Assembly: GCA_002877875.1 (NCBI GenBank)
Contig: PNIE01000014.1
Span: 1 to 30,482, forward strand
Length of the DNA stretch: 30,482 nucleotides
Direction of reading: 5' to 3'
From: Caldimicrobium thiodismutans
GTDB lineage: Bacteria > Desulfobacterota > Thermodesulfobacteria > Thermodesulfobacteriales > Thermodesulfobacteriaceae
The notes beneath the pieces are model-generated. The model worked only from the letters and a program-made list of their open reading frames with translations. It made no database searches and was not told the origin of the DNA. The position numbers and the translations under genes were made by a program. This document shows, in pieces, positions 1 to 7,012 of this stretch; the first letter of the stretch is position 1, and each line of letters starts with the position of its first letter.

Positions 1-55
1 TCGTGAGGGAGGAAGGACGGTTGGAGCAGGGGTTGTTACTAAAATTTTAGAATAA
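1..55 (+). CDS. tuf: Elongation factor Tu, C-terminal end (partial)
   Basis: Only the last 17 codons and the stop lie in the window. Codons read from position 2 give REGGRTVGAGVVTKILE, which is the well-known EF-Tu C-terminus (beta-barrel domain 3), followed by TAA at 53-55. EF-Tu delivers aminoacyl-tRNA to the ribosome as a GTP complex in the cytoplasm. The next gene, rpsJ, starts 19 bases later, so tuf and the S10 operon are probably cotranscribed, as expected when the str operon (rpsL-rpsG-fusA-tuf) runs into S10. The identification is firm from the tail alone; nothing can be said about the rest of the gene. Confidence 0.93.
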   Translation, partial: REGGRTVGAGVVTKILE

Positions 56-74
56 GGAGTGAGGGGTTTCAATT

Positions 75-383
75 ATGATATCGCAAAAGATACGAATTAA
101 GCTTAAGAGTTATGACCATCGAGTGCTTGATAAATCAGTAGTAGATATTGTACAGACTGCAAGAGAGACTGGAGCTAAAATTGTTGGCCCTATCCCCTTA
201 CCTACAAAAATTAGTCGCTGGACTGTTTTAAGATCTCCTCACATTGATAAAAATTCCCGTGAACAGTTTGAAATAAGAATCCATAAAAGATTAATTGAAA
301 TTCTTGAACCCACTCAGCAAACGATAGATGCTCTTATGCAACTTGAGCTTCCTGCTGGGGTTGAAGTGGAAATAAAGACCTAA
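75..383 (+). CDS. rpsJ: 30S ribosomal protein S10 (NusE)
   Basis: 102 residues, against 103 in E. coli. The N-terminal strand (IRIKLKSYDHRVLD) and the long loop with GPIPLPTK and the SPHIDK segment are diagnostic. S10 sits in the head of the 30S subunit. As NusE it also joins the antitermination complex and contacts NusG, coupling transcription to translation. The ATG at 75 is preceded by AAGGAGTGAGGGG at 55-67. It is the first gene of the S10 operon here, directly after tuf, with no long leader between them. Confidence 0.97.
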   Translation: MISQKIRIKLKSYDHRVLDKSVVDIVQTARETGAKIVGPIPLPTKISRWTVLRSPHIDKNSREQFEIRIHKRLIEILEPTQQTIDALMQLELPAGVEVEIKT

Positions 384-401
384 GGAAGGGGTGAAAAAGG
401 T

Positions 402-1040
402 ATGAAAATAGAGGGTCTCATAGGAAGAAAACTTGGTATGACAAGAGTTTTTGATGAAGAGGGAAATAGTATACCAGTTACGGTACTTGAGGTTGGTCCT
501 TGTGCAGTAGTTCAGGTGAAAACTGTTGAAAGGGATGGATATAATGCTATCCAACTCGGGTTTAATCTTAAGAAACTTACCAAATGTACGATGCCTATGA
601 TTGGGCATTTTCTAAAAGCTGGGCTTGATACGGGTTTTTATATCTTAAGGGAATTTAAAGTTGAGGATGTAAGTGCTTTTAAACCAGGGCAATATATTAC
701 TTTAAAGGATTTGGAAATCTCAAAAGGAATGAAGGTGGACGTCACTGGGACTTCTAAAGGGAGAGGTTTTACAGGATGTATTAAGAGATGGAATTTTTCA
801 AGACAGCCTATGAGTCATGGTGCTAAGAAGGTGCATAGAAAGAGAGGTTCTAGTGGAGCTAATACCTTTCCTGGAAGAGTTATAAAAGGAAAAAAAATGG
901 CAGGCCATTATGGAGCCGAAACAGTGACTATTAAAAATCTAACGGTGATAGATGTAATACCTGATAAAAATCTTTTACTGGTCAAAGGTGGAGTTCCAGG
1001 AGCACCAAATGGATATGTAATGGTTTATTTTAAATCATAA
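402..1040 (+). CDS. rplC: 50S ribosomal protein L3
   Basis: 212 residues, against 209 in E. coli. It opens with GLIGRKLGMTRVF, the usual L3 N-terminus. The extended loop that reaches towards the peptidyl transferase centre is at about residues 116-172, with GTSKGRGF, the SHGAKKVHRKRGS segment and GKKMAGHYG. L3 is a primary assembly protein binding 23S rRNA domain VI. The ATG is preceded by a GGAAGGGGTGA Shine-Dalgarno run. It lies 18 bases after rpsJ and 13 before rplD, in canonical S10 operon order. Confidence 0.97.
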   Translation: MKIEGLIGRKLGMTRVFDEEGNSIPVTVLEVGPCAVVQVKTVERDGYNAIQLGFNLKKLTKCTMPMIGHFLKAGLDTGFYILREFKVEDVSAFKPGQYITLKDLEISKGMKVDVTGTSKGRGFTGCIKRWNFSRQPMSHGAKKVHRKRGSSGANTFPGRVIKGKKMAGHYGAETVTIKNLTVIDVIPDKNLLLVKGGVPGAPNGYVMVYFKS

Positions 1041-1053
1041 GGAGTAAAGGGCT

Positions 1054-1686
1054 ATGACTGAGGTAAAGGCTAAACTTATTGATGATAAGGCTCAGATAAA
1101 AGGCGAGATAGAGTTACCATCAGATATCTTTGCTGTGTCGCCTCGTGAAGGTCTTTTACATGAGGTTGTGAGATGGCAGATGGCAAGGTGGAGGGCAGGA
1201 ACAGCTTCAACTAAAACAAGAGGTGAGGTAAGAGGAGGTGGGAGGAAACCTTGGCCACAGAAACACACTGGGCGTGCAAGACAGGGGTCTATTCGTGCTC
1301 CCCAGTGGGTTGGAGGAGGAGTAGTCTTTGGTCCAAAGCCTCGAAGTTATGAATTTAAACTAAATAAAAAGGTAAGAAGGCTCGGGCTTAAAATGGCCCT
1401 CTCAAGTAGGGCCTTAGTTGATAAGATATTTGTAGCAGAAAACCTACCCAGCATAGAAGTTCCAAAAACCAAAATGATAAAGGAATTTTTTAAAAATCTT
1501 GGAACAGAATCAGCTTTGATTGTTGTTCCGGAGAGGAATAAAATTCTTGAAAAAAGTGTAGATAATCTTCCTAAATTTAAGGTTCTTGCGGTAGAAGGAT
1601 TGAATGTTTATGACATTTTGAATCATGAATATTTAATTATTGAAAAAAATGCTTTACCAAAGATTGAAGAGAGATTGAGGAGATAA
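1054..1686 (+). CDS. rplD: 50S ribosomal protein L4
   Basis: 210 residues, against 201 in E. coli. The long basic loop that lines the peptide exit tunnel is at about residues 43-85, with TKTRGEVRGGGRKPWPQKHT and GRARQGS visible, followed by PQWVGGGVVFGPKPR. The C-terminal globular part ends in a short basic tail. L4 contacts 23S rRNA and in E. coli represses its own operon through the S10 leader; that leader appears absent here because rpsJ follows tuf by only 19 bases. The ATG at 1054 has AAGGAG (1039-1044) upstream. Confidence 0.96.
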   Translation: MTEVKAKLIDDKAQIKGEIELPSDIFAVSPREGLLHEVVRWQMARWRAGTASTKTRGEVRGGGRKPWPQKHTGRARQGSIRAPQWVGGGVVFGPKPRSYEFKLNKKVRRLGLKMALSSRALVDKIFVAENLPSIEVPKTKMIKEFFKNLGTESALIVVPERNKILEKSVDNLPKFKVLAVEGLNVYDILNHEYLIIEKNALPKIEERLRR

Positions 1687-1689
1687 GCT

Positions 1690-1980
1690 ATGAGAGATCC
1701 AAGAACTATAATTTTAGCTCCTGTAATCACAGAAAAATCAATGCTTCTAAAGGAAAAAAATAACCAGGTTACTTTTTGGGTTGATCCCGAAGTTAATAAA
1801 ATTGAGATAAAGAAAGCTGTGGAAGAGCTTTTTAAGGTGAAGGTAATTGATGTTCAGACTATAAGAGTTAAAGGAAAGCCTAAAGGGAGTTTTAGAAATC
1901 CGGGGAGAACAAGTTTAAGAAAGAAGGCAATAGTTAGGCTTGCAGAGGGTCAGACTATAGAATTTTTTGAAACTATTTAG
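1690..1980 (+). CDS. rplW: 50S ribosomal protein L23
   Basis: 96 residues, against 100 in E. coli. It begins with the typical IILAPVITEKS motif. Its central loop contains KVKVIDVQTIRVKGKPKG. L23 sits at the exit of the peptide tunnel and docks trigger factor and SRP, so it links translation to protein targeting. It starts 3 bases after rplD, with GAGGAGATAAGCT (1675-1687) as ribosome binding site inside the end of rplD. Length and order are normal. Confidence 0.95.
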   Translation: MRDPRTIILAPVITEKSMLLKEKNNQVTFWVDPEVNKIEIKKAVEELFKVKVIDVQTIRVKGKPKGSFRNPGRTSLRKKAIVRLAEGQTIEFFETI

Positions 1981-1997
1981 AGGGGGGACGATGTAAA

Positions 1998-2822
1998 ATG
2001 CCTATAAAAAAATGCAAACCCACTAGCCCTGGAAGAAGGTTTCAAACTTATTTAGTAAATCCAGAGCTTACTCCAAAGGAGCCAGAAAAATCTTTAGTTG
2101 AGCCTCTCAAGAAGACTGGTGGAAGGAATAACTATGGTAGAATAACTGTGCGTTTTAGAGGTGGTGGTCATAAAAGACTTTATAGAATTATAGATTTTAA
2201 GAGAGATAAGGATGGTATTCCTGCTAAGGTAATAGCCCTTGAGTATGACCCCAATAGAAGTGCTAATATTGCTCTTCTCCAGTATGCTGATGGTGAGAAA
2301 AGATATATCCTTGCACCTGAGGGATTAAAGGTGGGAGATGTGGTTATGTCTGGTGAAAATGTGGAGATAAAGGTTGGGAATGCTTTACCCCTTAAAAATA
2401 TTCCAGTAGGAACTATGGTTCACAATGTAGAACTAAGACCTGGGAAGGGTGGACAGTTAGCAAGGGCAGCTGGAGCCTTTGCTCAGATACTTGGAAAAGA
2501 GAGAGATTATGTTATATTAAGACTTCCTTCGGGTGAAATAAGAAAGGTTCACGGCAATTGCAAGGCAACTATTGGACAAGTAGGGAACCTTGAGTGGGAG
2601 AATATTGTTTGGGGTAAAGCAGGAAGGATGAGATGGAGAGGTAGAAGGCCCTATGTTAGAGGAGTGGCTATGAATCCTGTGGATCATCCTCTTGGTGGCG
2701 GTGAAGGAAGAACGCACGGGGGAAGGCATCCTTGTTCACCCTGGGGCCAGCTTTGTAAGGGGCTCAAGACCCGTGGTAAAAAACCTTCAGATAAATTTAT
2801 TCTAAAGAGAAGAAAAGGTTAA
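1998..2822 (+). CDS. rplB: 50S ribosomal protein L2
   Basis: 274 residues, against 273 in E. coli. Hallmarks are GGRNNYGRITVRFRGGGHKR near residue 50, the SH3-like core, and the C-terminal NPVDHPLGGGEGRTHGGRHP stretch near the peptidyl transferase centre. The second histidine of the E. coli-type DHPHGGGEG motif is leucine here, a variant I recall from other bacteria. L2 is needed for subunit joining and peptidyl transfer. The ATG at 1998 follows an AGGGGGG run at 1981-1987; a start-stop pair ATGTAA (1991-1996) lies between the two. Confidence 0.97.
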   Translation: MPIKKCKPTSPGRRFQTYLVNPELTPKEPEKSLVEPLKKTGGRNNYGRITVRFRGGGHKRLYRIIDFKRDKDGIPAKVIALEYDPNRSANIALLQYADGEKRYILAPEGLKVGDVVMSGENVEIKVGNALPLKNIPVGTMVHNVELRPGKGGQLARAAGAFAQILGKERDYVILRLPSGEIRKVHGNCKATIGQVGNLEWENIVWGKAGRMRWRGRRPYVRGVAMNPVDHPLGGGEGRTHGGRHPCSPWGQLCKGLKTRGKKPSDKFILKRRKG

Positions 2823-2843
2823 TCTTAGGGGTGAGGTAAGGAC

Positions 2844-3137
2844 ATGGCGAGATCAAAAAAGAAAGGACCTTTTGTAGATGAGCATTTTCTTAAAAAGGTG
2901 CTTAAGGCTATAGAAACAGGAGATAAAAGGCCTATTAAGACTTGGAGTAGAAGGTCAACCATAATTCCTGAGATGGTAGGGCTTACCTTTGCAGTGCATA
3001 ATGGTCACAAGTTTATCCCTGTTTATGTAACTGAAAATATGGTTGGGCATAAATTGGGTGAATTTGCTCCTTCGAGGACTTATAAAGGTCATCCGGCAGA
3101 TAAAGGGAAGGTTTCTGGAAAAGCTAAAAAGAAGTAG
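2844..3137 (+). CDS. rpsS: 30S ribosomal protein S19
   Basis: 97 residues, against 92 in E. coli. The start MARSKKKGPFVDEHFLKK, the TWSRRSTIIPEMVG motif and the VTENMVGHKLGEFAPSRTY stretch are all typical. S19 forms part of the 30S head with S13, near the A-site tRNA and intersubunit bridges. The ATG at 2844 is preceded by TTAGGGGTGAGG (2825-2836). The C-terminus is a short Lys-rich tail. It lies 21 bases after rplB and 12 before rplV. Confidence 0.97.
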   Translation: MARSKKKGPFVDEHFLKKVLKAIETGDKRPIKTWSRRSTIIPEMVGLTFAVHNGHKFIPVYVTENMVGHKLGEFAPSRTYKGHPADKGKVSGKAKKK

Positions 3138-3149
3138 AGGAGGGTTACC

Positions 3150-3503
3150 TTGAGAGCAAGAGCTACGGCCAAATATATTTTGATTTCTCCTTATAAGGCA
3201 AGGTTAGTGATAGATCTAATTCGCGGAAAAAAGGTGGATGAGGCCTTAAATATATTGGAAAATACTCCTAAAAAGGCTGCAAGAATTATCAAGAAAGTTT
3301 TACTTAGTGCTGTAGCCAATGCTGAGAATAATTATGAAATGGATGCGGATAAGTTGTATGTGGCAGCGGCCTATGTTAATGAGGGTCCAAGGTTAAAAAG
3401 AGTGTGGCCTAGGGCCTGGGGAAGGGCAAGTCGCATTCTTCGAAGGATGAGTCATATTACCATTGAAGTTGAAGAAAGAGAAGAAAAAAGAAAAGGGAGG
3501 TAA
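3150..3503 (+). CDS. rplV: 50S ribosomal protein L22
   Basis: 117 residues, against 110 in E. coli. The N-terminus (ATAKYILISPYKARLVIDLI) and the tunnel-lining beta hairpin with GPRLKRVWPRAWGRASRI are diagnostic; this hairpin is the site of known macrolide-resistance changes in other bacteria. The start codon is TTG at 3150, chosen because GAGGAGGG (3137-3144) lies at the right distance and no ATG fits. The C-terminus is Glu/Lys rich. It ends 3 bases before rpsC. Confidence 0.95.
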   Translation: MRARATAKYILISPYKARLVIDLIRGKKVDEALNILENTPKKAARIIKKVLLSAVANAENNYEMDADKLYVAAAYVNEGPRLKRVWPRAWGRASRILRRMSHITIEVEEREEKRKGR

Positions 3504-3506
3504 GCC

Positions 3507-4169
3507 TTGGGGCAGAAAGTTGATCCAAGAGGTTTAAGATTAGGAATTACAAGGACTTGGGAATCCCGTTATGTGGCTAAATCTTCAGATATGCCCAAGT
3601 TTGCTTATGAAGATTACCTTATTAGAAAATTTATAAAGGAAAAGTATTATCATGCTGGAATTCCAAGGATTGAGATCGAGAGGGCTGGAAATTTTGTAAA
3701 GATTATTATTTATTCAGCAAGGCCAGGTATTGTAATCGGAAAAAAGGGTGCAGAAATTGAGAAGATAAAAAAGGAGCTTCAGAATCGATTTAAAGATAGA
3801 GAGATTGAGGTAACAGTGGAGGAGGTTAGAAGACCAGAGCTTGAAGCACAACTTGTGGCAGAAAACATAGCTCAGCAAATAGAGAGAAGGGTTTCTTTTA
3901 GGAGAGCTATGAAAAGGGCAGTTGCTATGGTGATGAGATTTGGAGCTCAGGGAGTTAAGGTTCAGTGTTCTGGAAGGCTTGGAGGAGCAGAGATTGCAAG
4001 ATCTGAATGGTATAGGGTTGGAAGGGTTCCTCTTTCTACTTTAAGGGCTGATATTGATTACGGATTTGCCACAGCCATTACCAAGTATGGAAGTATAGGT
4101 GTCAAGGTATGGATTTTTAAGGGAGAAGTTTTACCTGAAAAGGCTGGGCAGGAAAGACTGGTAATTTAA
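3507..4169 (+). CDS. rpsC: 30S ribosomal protein S3
   Basis: 220 residues, against 233 in E. coli, so slightly short at the C-terminus. The start MGQKVDPRGLRLGITR is canonical, and a type II KH domain follows with the GKKG loop at residues 78-81. The C-terminal domain contains GVKVQCSGRLGGAEIARSEW and a DYG motif. S3 shapes the mRNA entry tunnel and contributes to ribosomal helicase activity. The start codon is TTG at 3507, with GGGAGGTAAG (3495-3504) overlapping the rplV stop. Confidence 0.96.
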   Translation: MGQKVDPRGLRLGITRTWESRYVAKSSDMPKFAYEDYLIRKFIKEKYYHAGIPRIEIERAGNFVKIIIYSARPGIVIGKKGAEIEKIKKELQNRFKDREIEVTVEEVRRPELEAQLVAENIAQQIERRVSFRRAMKRAVAMVMRFGAQGVKVQCSGRLGGAEIARSEWYRVGRVPLSTLRADIDYGFATAITKYGSIGVKVWIFKGEVLPEKAGQERLVI

Positions 4170-4186
4170 AATAAAGGGGTGAGGAA

Positions 4187-4603
4187 ATGCTTCTGCAACC
4201 TAAAAAGACTAAATATAGAAAGCAACACAAAGGAAGGGTTAGGGGAGTAGCTACTTCAGGAACCACTCTTGTCTTTGGTGAGTATGGACTTAAAGTGCTT
4301 GAGGGTGGATGGCTTACAGCTCAGCAAATTGAGGCAGGCCGTGTAGCAATTGTCAGGATAGCTAAAAAAGGTGCAAAAATTTGGATAAGAGTTTTTCCTG
4401 ACAAGCCCATTACGAAAAAGCCTGCGGAAACCCGAATGGGTAAAGGTAAAGGGCCTGTTGAGGGTTATGTAGCTGTGGTTAAGCCTGGGAAGATAATCTA
4501 TGAAATTTCAGGAGTTCCTGAGGAGGTTGCAAAGGAAGCTTTAAGATTGGCTGCTTCTAAGCTTCCTTTTAAGTGTAAAATTGTTAGTAGAGAGGAGCTA
4601 TAG
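4187..4603 (+). CDS. rplP: 50S ribosomal protein L16
   Basis: 138 residues, against 136 in E. coli. It opens with the usual MLLQPKKTKYRKQHKGR and contains FGEYGLKVLEGGWLTAQQIE and the basic ETRMGKGKG loop. L16 organises the A-site and the tRNA elbow contact on the 50S subunit. The ATG at 4187 is preceded by AAAGGGGTGAGGAA (4172-4185). It ends 2 bases before rpmC. Confidence 0.97.
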   Translation: MLLQPKKTKYRKQHKGRVRGVATSGTTLVFGEYGLKVLEGGWLTAQQIEAGRVAIVRIAKKGAKIWIRVFPDKPITKKPAETRMGKGKGPVEGYVAVVKPGKIIYEISGVPEEVAKEALRLAASKLPFKCKIVSREEL

Positions 4604-4605
4604 GT

Positions 4606-4809
4606 ATGAAGGCAAAAGAATTAAGGGAGCTCTCTATTCCTGAATTAAAGGAGAAGCTATCGCAATTGAGAGAAGAGCTTTTTAATCTTCGATTTCAGAA
4701 GAGTATTCATCGCCTGGAAAATCCTATGAAGATAAGGAATTTAAAAAGGGATATTGCCCGTGTACTAACTGTTTTAAGAGAGAAAGAATTAAAAATTAGA
4801 GAGGGGTAG
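4606..4809 (+). CDS. rpmC: 50S ribosomal protein L29
   Basis: 67 residues, against 63 in E. coli. It is entirely helical, with KELRELSIPELKEKL and LREELFNLRFQKSIHRLENP, the family signature, and RDIARVLTVLREKE at the end. L29 lies beside L23 at the tunnel exit and contributes to the SRP/trigger factor docking site. It follows rplP after 2 bases, with its ribosome binding site (GAGAGGAGC, 4591-4599) inside rplP, which suggests translational coupling. Confidence 0.94.
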   Translation: MKAKELRELSIPELKEKLSQLREELFNLRFQKSIHRLENPMKIRNLKRDIARVLTVLREKELKIREG

Positions 4810-4817
4810 AGTTAAAA

Positions 4818-5102
4818 ATGGGAAAAAGAAAAGAATTTATTGGGACTGTGGTGAGTGATAAGATGGACAAGACTGTGGTAGTTATGGTTGAGACTTTGGT
4901 TAAGCATCCCCTTTATGGAAAATATATTAAAAGAAGAAAAAAATTTATGGCTCATGACGAGAATAATGAATGTAAAATTGGAGATAAAGTTCTTATTGAA
5001 GAGACAAGGCCCCTTTCTAAGAGAAAGAGATGGAGAGTTAAGCAAATAGTAGAAAGAGGTAAAGTTTTGGAGAAAGAGCCCTTTATAGAAGGAGGGGAAT
5101 AA
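4818..5102 (+). CDS. rpsQ: 30S ribosomal protein S17
   Basis: 94 residues, against 84 in E. coli. The OB-fold core carries FIGTVVSDKMDKTVVVMVET and the characteristic HPLYGKYIKRRKKFMAHDE stretch, then the ETRPLSKRKRWRV strand. S17 is a primary binder of the 16S rRNA 5' domain. GAGAGGGG (4799-4806) is the ribosome binding site. The C-terminal extension of about ten residues is acidic and Gly-rich. rplN starts 3 bases later. Confidence 0.95.
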   Translation: MGKRKEFIGTVVSDKMDKTVVVMVETLVKHPLYGKYIKRRKKFMAHDENNECKIGDKVLIEETRPLSKRKRWRVKQIVERGKVLEKEPFIEGGE

Positions 5103-5105
5103 AGT

Positions 5106-5474
5106 ATGATTCAGCAACAAACCTATTTGAATGTGGCTGATAATTCAGGAGCGAAGGAGATAATGTGTATTAGAGTACTTGGTGGTCCAGGAAGGAGATA
5201 TGGGACTGTAGGAGATATTATTGTGGCTACTGTGAAAGATGCTTTACCTAATTCAAAGGTAAAAAAAGGAGACGTGGTAAAGGCTGTAATTGTTAGAACT
5301 AAAAAGGAAGTTCAAAGACCTGATGGAACTACTATTAGGTTTGATGAAAATGCGGCAGTGTTAATTAATCAATATAAAGAGCCTATTGGGACTCGTATTT
5401 TTGGTCCAGTTGCGAGAGAATTAAGGGCAAAAGGTTTTATGAAAATAATTTCTCTTGCCCCCGAAGTGCTTTAA
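5106..5474 (+). CDS. rplN: 50S ribosomal protein L14
   Basis: 122 residues, against 123 in E. coli, nearly invariant. MIQQQTYLNVADNSGAKEIM at the N-terminus and the DENAAVLIN segment are diagnostic. L14 forms intersubunit bridges and is the binding site of the silencing factor RsfS. The GAAGGAGGGG ribosome binding site (5089-5098) lies inside the end of rpsQ. Gap to rplX is 12 bases. No unusual feature. Confidence 0.97.
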   Translation: MIQQQTYLNVADNSGAKEIMCIRVLGGPGRRYGTVGDIIVATVKDALPNSKVKKGDVVKAVIVRTKKEVQRPDGTTIRFDENAAVLINQYKEPIGTRIFGPVARELRAKGFMKIISLAPEVL

Positions 5475-5486
5475 AAGGAGAGGGAT

Positions 5487-5855
5487 ATGATTAAGAGAGG
5501 AGCTAATAAAAAATTACCCAAACCTCATGAAGCTAAATGTCATGTGAAAAAAAATGATATGGTAGTTGTTATCGCAGGAAAGGATAAAGGAAAGATTGGT
5601 AAAATTTTACAGGTTTTCCCAAGGAAGGGGAGAGCCATTGTGGAAGGTGTAAACATTGTAAAAAAACACATGAAACCCACTCCTTATAGCAGTGGAGGTA
5701 TTATTGAAAAGCCAGCTCCTATTCATGTTTCCAATCTTATGTTGTATTGTCCTAAATGTAAAAGGGGAGTTAAAGTGGCGAAGAAATTTTTAGAAGATGG
5801 CACTAAGGTAAGGGTTTGTAAAAAATGTGGAGAAATTATTGAGCCTAAGGAGTAA
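5487..5855 (+). CDS. rplX: 50S ribosomal protein L24 with zinc ribbon
   Basis: 122 residues, against 104 in E. coli. A KOW motif occupies roughly residues 22-50 (GKDKGKIGKILQVFPRKGRA). The C-terminal part carries two Cys pairs, C88/C91 and C111/C114, in the CPKC...CKKC pattern of the zinc-ribbon form of L24. There is also a basic N-terminal extension of about 17 residues before the KOW strand. L24 initiates 50S assembly near the tunnel exit. The ATG follows AAAAGGAGAGG (5473-5483). Zinc binding is inferred from the Cys pattern. Confidence 0.95.
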   Translation: MIKRGANKKLPKPHEAKCHVKKNDMVVVIAGKDKGKIGKILQVFPRKGRAIVEGVNIVKKHMKPTPYSSGGIIEKPAPIHVSNLMLYCPKCKRGVKVAKKFLEDGTKVRVCKKCGEIIEPKE

Positions 5856-5858
5856 GAG

Positions 5859-6395
5859 ATGGATCTGAGGGAGAGATATCACCAAGAGATAAAGCCAAGG
5901 TTAATGGAAAAGTTTAAGTATAAAAATATTCACCAAGTACCTAAGATTGAAAAGATTGCTGTAAATATGGGGCTAGGTGAGGCGGTAACTAATCCTAAGA
6001 TTATTGATCAAGCCCTTGAGGAGCTAGCTTTAATTACAGGGCAGAGGCCAAAGATTTGTAAGGCCAGAAAATCTATTGCAGGTTTTAAACTTAGAAAGGG
6101 GATGCCTATAGGAGTTATGGTAACCCTTAGAGGCAAAAGGATGTATGATTTTCTTACAAGACTTATTCATGTTGCTCTTCCAAGGGTGAGAGATTTCAAA
6201 GGCCTTCCAAGATCAGGCTTTGATGGAAGAGGAAAGTATACCCTTGGAATTTCCGATCATACTATCTTTCCTGAGGTTGATGTGAGTAAAATTGACAAAA
6301 TAAAGGGAATGAGTATTACCATCGTTACCACAGCTAAAACTGATGATGAAGCTTATGAGCTATTAAAAGAGCTTGGAATGCCCTTTAGGAGGTAA
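5859..6395 (+). CDS. rplE: 50S ribosomal protein L5
   Basis: 178 residues, against 179 in E. coli. Signatures include IAVNMGLGEA, the GQRPKICKARKSIAGFKLR stretch, and GLPRSGFDGRGKY with TLGISDHTIFPE. L5 binds 5S rRNA with L18 and contacts P-site tRNA. It starts 3 bases after rplX, with its TAAGGAGTAAGAG site (5847-5859) overlapping that gene's end. In E. coli S8 represses translation at the start of this gene; I did not test whether the S8 hairpin is present. Confidence 0.97.
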   Translation: MDLRERYHQEIKPRLMEKFKYKNIHQVPKIEKIAVNMGLGEAVTNPKIIDQALEELALITGQRPKICKARKSIAGFKLRKGMPIGVMVTLRGKRMYDFLTRLIHVALPRVRDFKGLPRSGFDGRGKYTLGISDHTIFPEVDVSKIDKIKGMSITIVTTAKTDDEAYELLKELGMPFRR

Positions 6396-6401
6396 AGCTA
6401 A

Positions 6402-6587
6402 ATGCCAAGAAAAGCGCAGATTGAAAAGGCTAAAAGAGAGCCCAAGTTTAAGGTTAGAAAGAGAAATAGATGTTCCATTTGTGGGCGTCCTCGAGGTTAT
6501 ATTAGAAGATTTGGGCTTTGCAGAATGTGCTTTAGAAAATTAGCAGGCGAGGGAAAACTTGCCGGTGTAAGAAAAGCAAGTTGGTAA
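6402..6587 (+). CDS. rpsZ: 30S ribosomal protein S14, zinc-binding type Z
   Basis: 61 residues, the length of the short zinc-containing S14 rather than the 101-residue E. coli form. Cys ligands are C24/C27 (CSIC) and C40/C43 (CRMC), with the RPRGYIRRFGLCRMCFRKLA core. S14 sits in the 30S head beside S3 and S10. It starts 6 bases after rplE, with TTAGGAGGTAAAG (6385-6397) just upstream. Zinc-bound S14 is the ancestral form; a zinc-free paralogue elsewhere in the genome cannot be excluded. Confidence 0.96.
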   Translation: MPRKAQIEKAKREPKFKVRKRNRCSICGRPRGYIRRFGLCRMCFRKLAGEGKLAGVRKASW

Positions 6588-6603
6588 GGAGGTTTGATTA
6601 GAG

Positions 6604-6999
6604 ATGATGACAGATCCGATTGCAGATATGCTTACAAGAATTAGAAATGCCCTTATGGCAAGAAAAAAAACCTTGAGCATTCCAGCTTCTAAAATCAAGC
6701 TTGAAATTTTGCGTATTTTAAAAGAAGAGGGATATATTGAGGATTATAAATATATTGATGAGAAGCCTCAGGGAAAAATTGAAATTGTTTTAAAATATGA
6801 TGAAAACAAAAGCCCAGTAATAGCAGGGCTTAGAAGAATAAGCCAACCCGGAAGAAGAGTTTATATGGGGTATAAGGATCTTCCTAAGGTACTTGATGGG
6901 TTGGGAATTGTTATAATTTCAACTTCTCAGGGTATTATGACGGATTATGAGGCTAGGAAAAGAAAAATTGGTGGCGAGGTAATTTGCGAAATTTGGTAA
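6604..6999 (+). CDS. rpsH: 30S ribosomal protein S8
   Basis: 131 residues, against 130 in E. coli. It begins DPIADMLTRIRNAL and ends with the conserved GIVIISTSQGIMTDYEAR and GGEVICEIW. S8 is a primary 16S rRNA binder of the central domain, and in E. coli it autoregulates the spc operon. Two adjacent ATG codons (6604, 6607) are possible starts; the first is used here. AAGGAGGTTTGA (6587-6598) is the ribosome binding site. Confidence 0.97.
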   Translation: MMTDPIADMLTRIRNALMARKKTLSIPASKIKLEILRILKEEGYIEDYKYIDEKPQGKIEIVLKYDENKSPVIAGLRRISQPGRRVYMGYKDLPKVLDGLGIVIISTSQGIMTDYEARKRKIGGEVICEIW

Positions 7000-7000
7000 A

Positions 7001-7006
7001 GGGGTG
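7001..7006 (+). promoter_or_regulatory. Ribosome binding site deciding the rplF start
   Basis: AAAGGGGTGA (6998-7007) is a strong Shine-Dalgarno match with its core at 7001-7006. It includes an in-frame GTG at 7004 that could be taken as a start. Because the GTG is inside the binding site, the ATG at 7013, six bases downstream, is the likely start of L6. The same GGGGTGA element precedes rplC, rpsS and rplP. Confidence 0.75.
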
Positions 7007-7012
7007 ATAGTA

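Noticed and set aside
4812..5120. 102-codon frame on the - strand opposite rpsQ
   Set aside because: Phe/Ser/Asn-rich translation typical of antisense to Lys/Glu-rich ribosomal genes; no supporting signal.
7004..7012. GTG start giving L6 three extra residues
   Set aside because: The GTG is part of the GGGGTGA Shine-Dalgarno sequence; ATG 7013 is correctly spaced and gives the usual MAEVSRLGRKP start.
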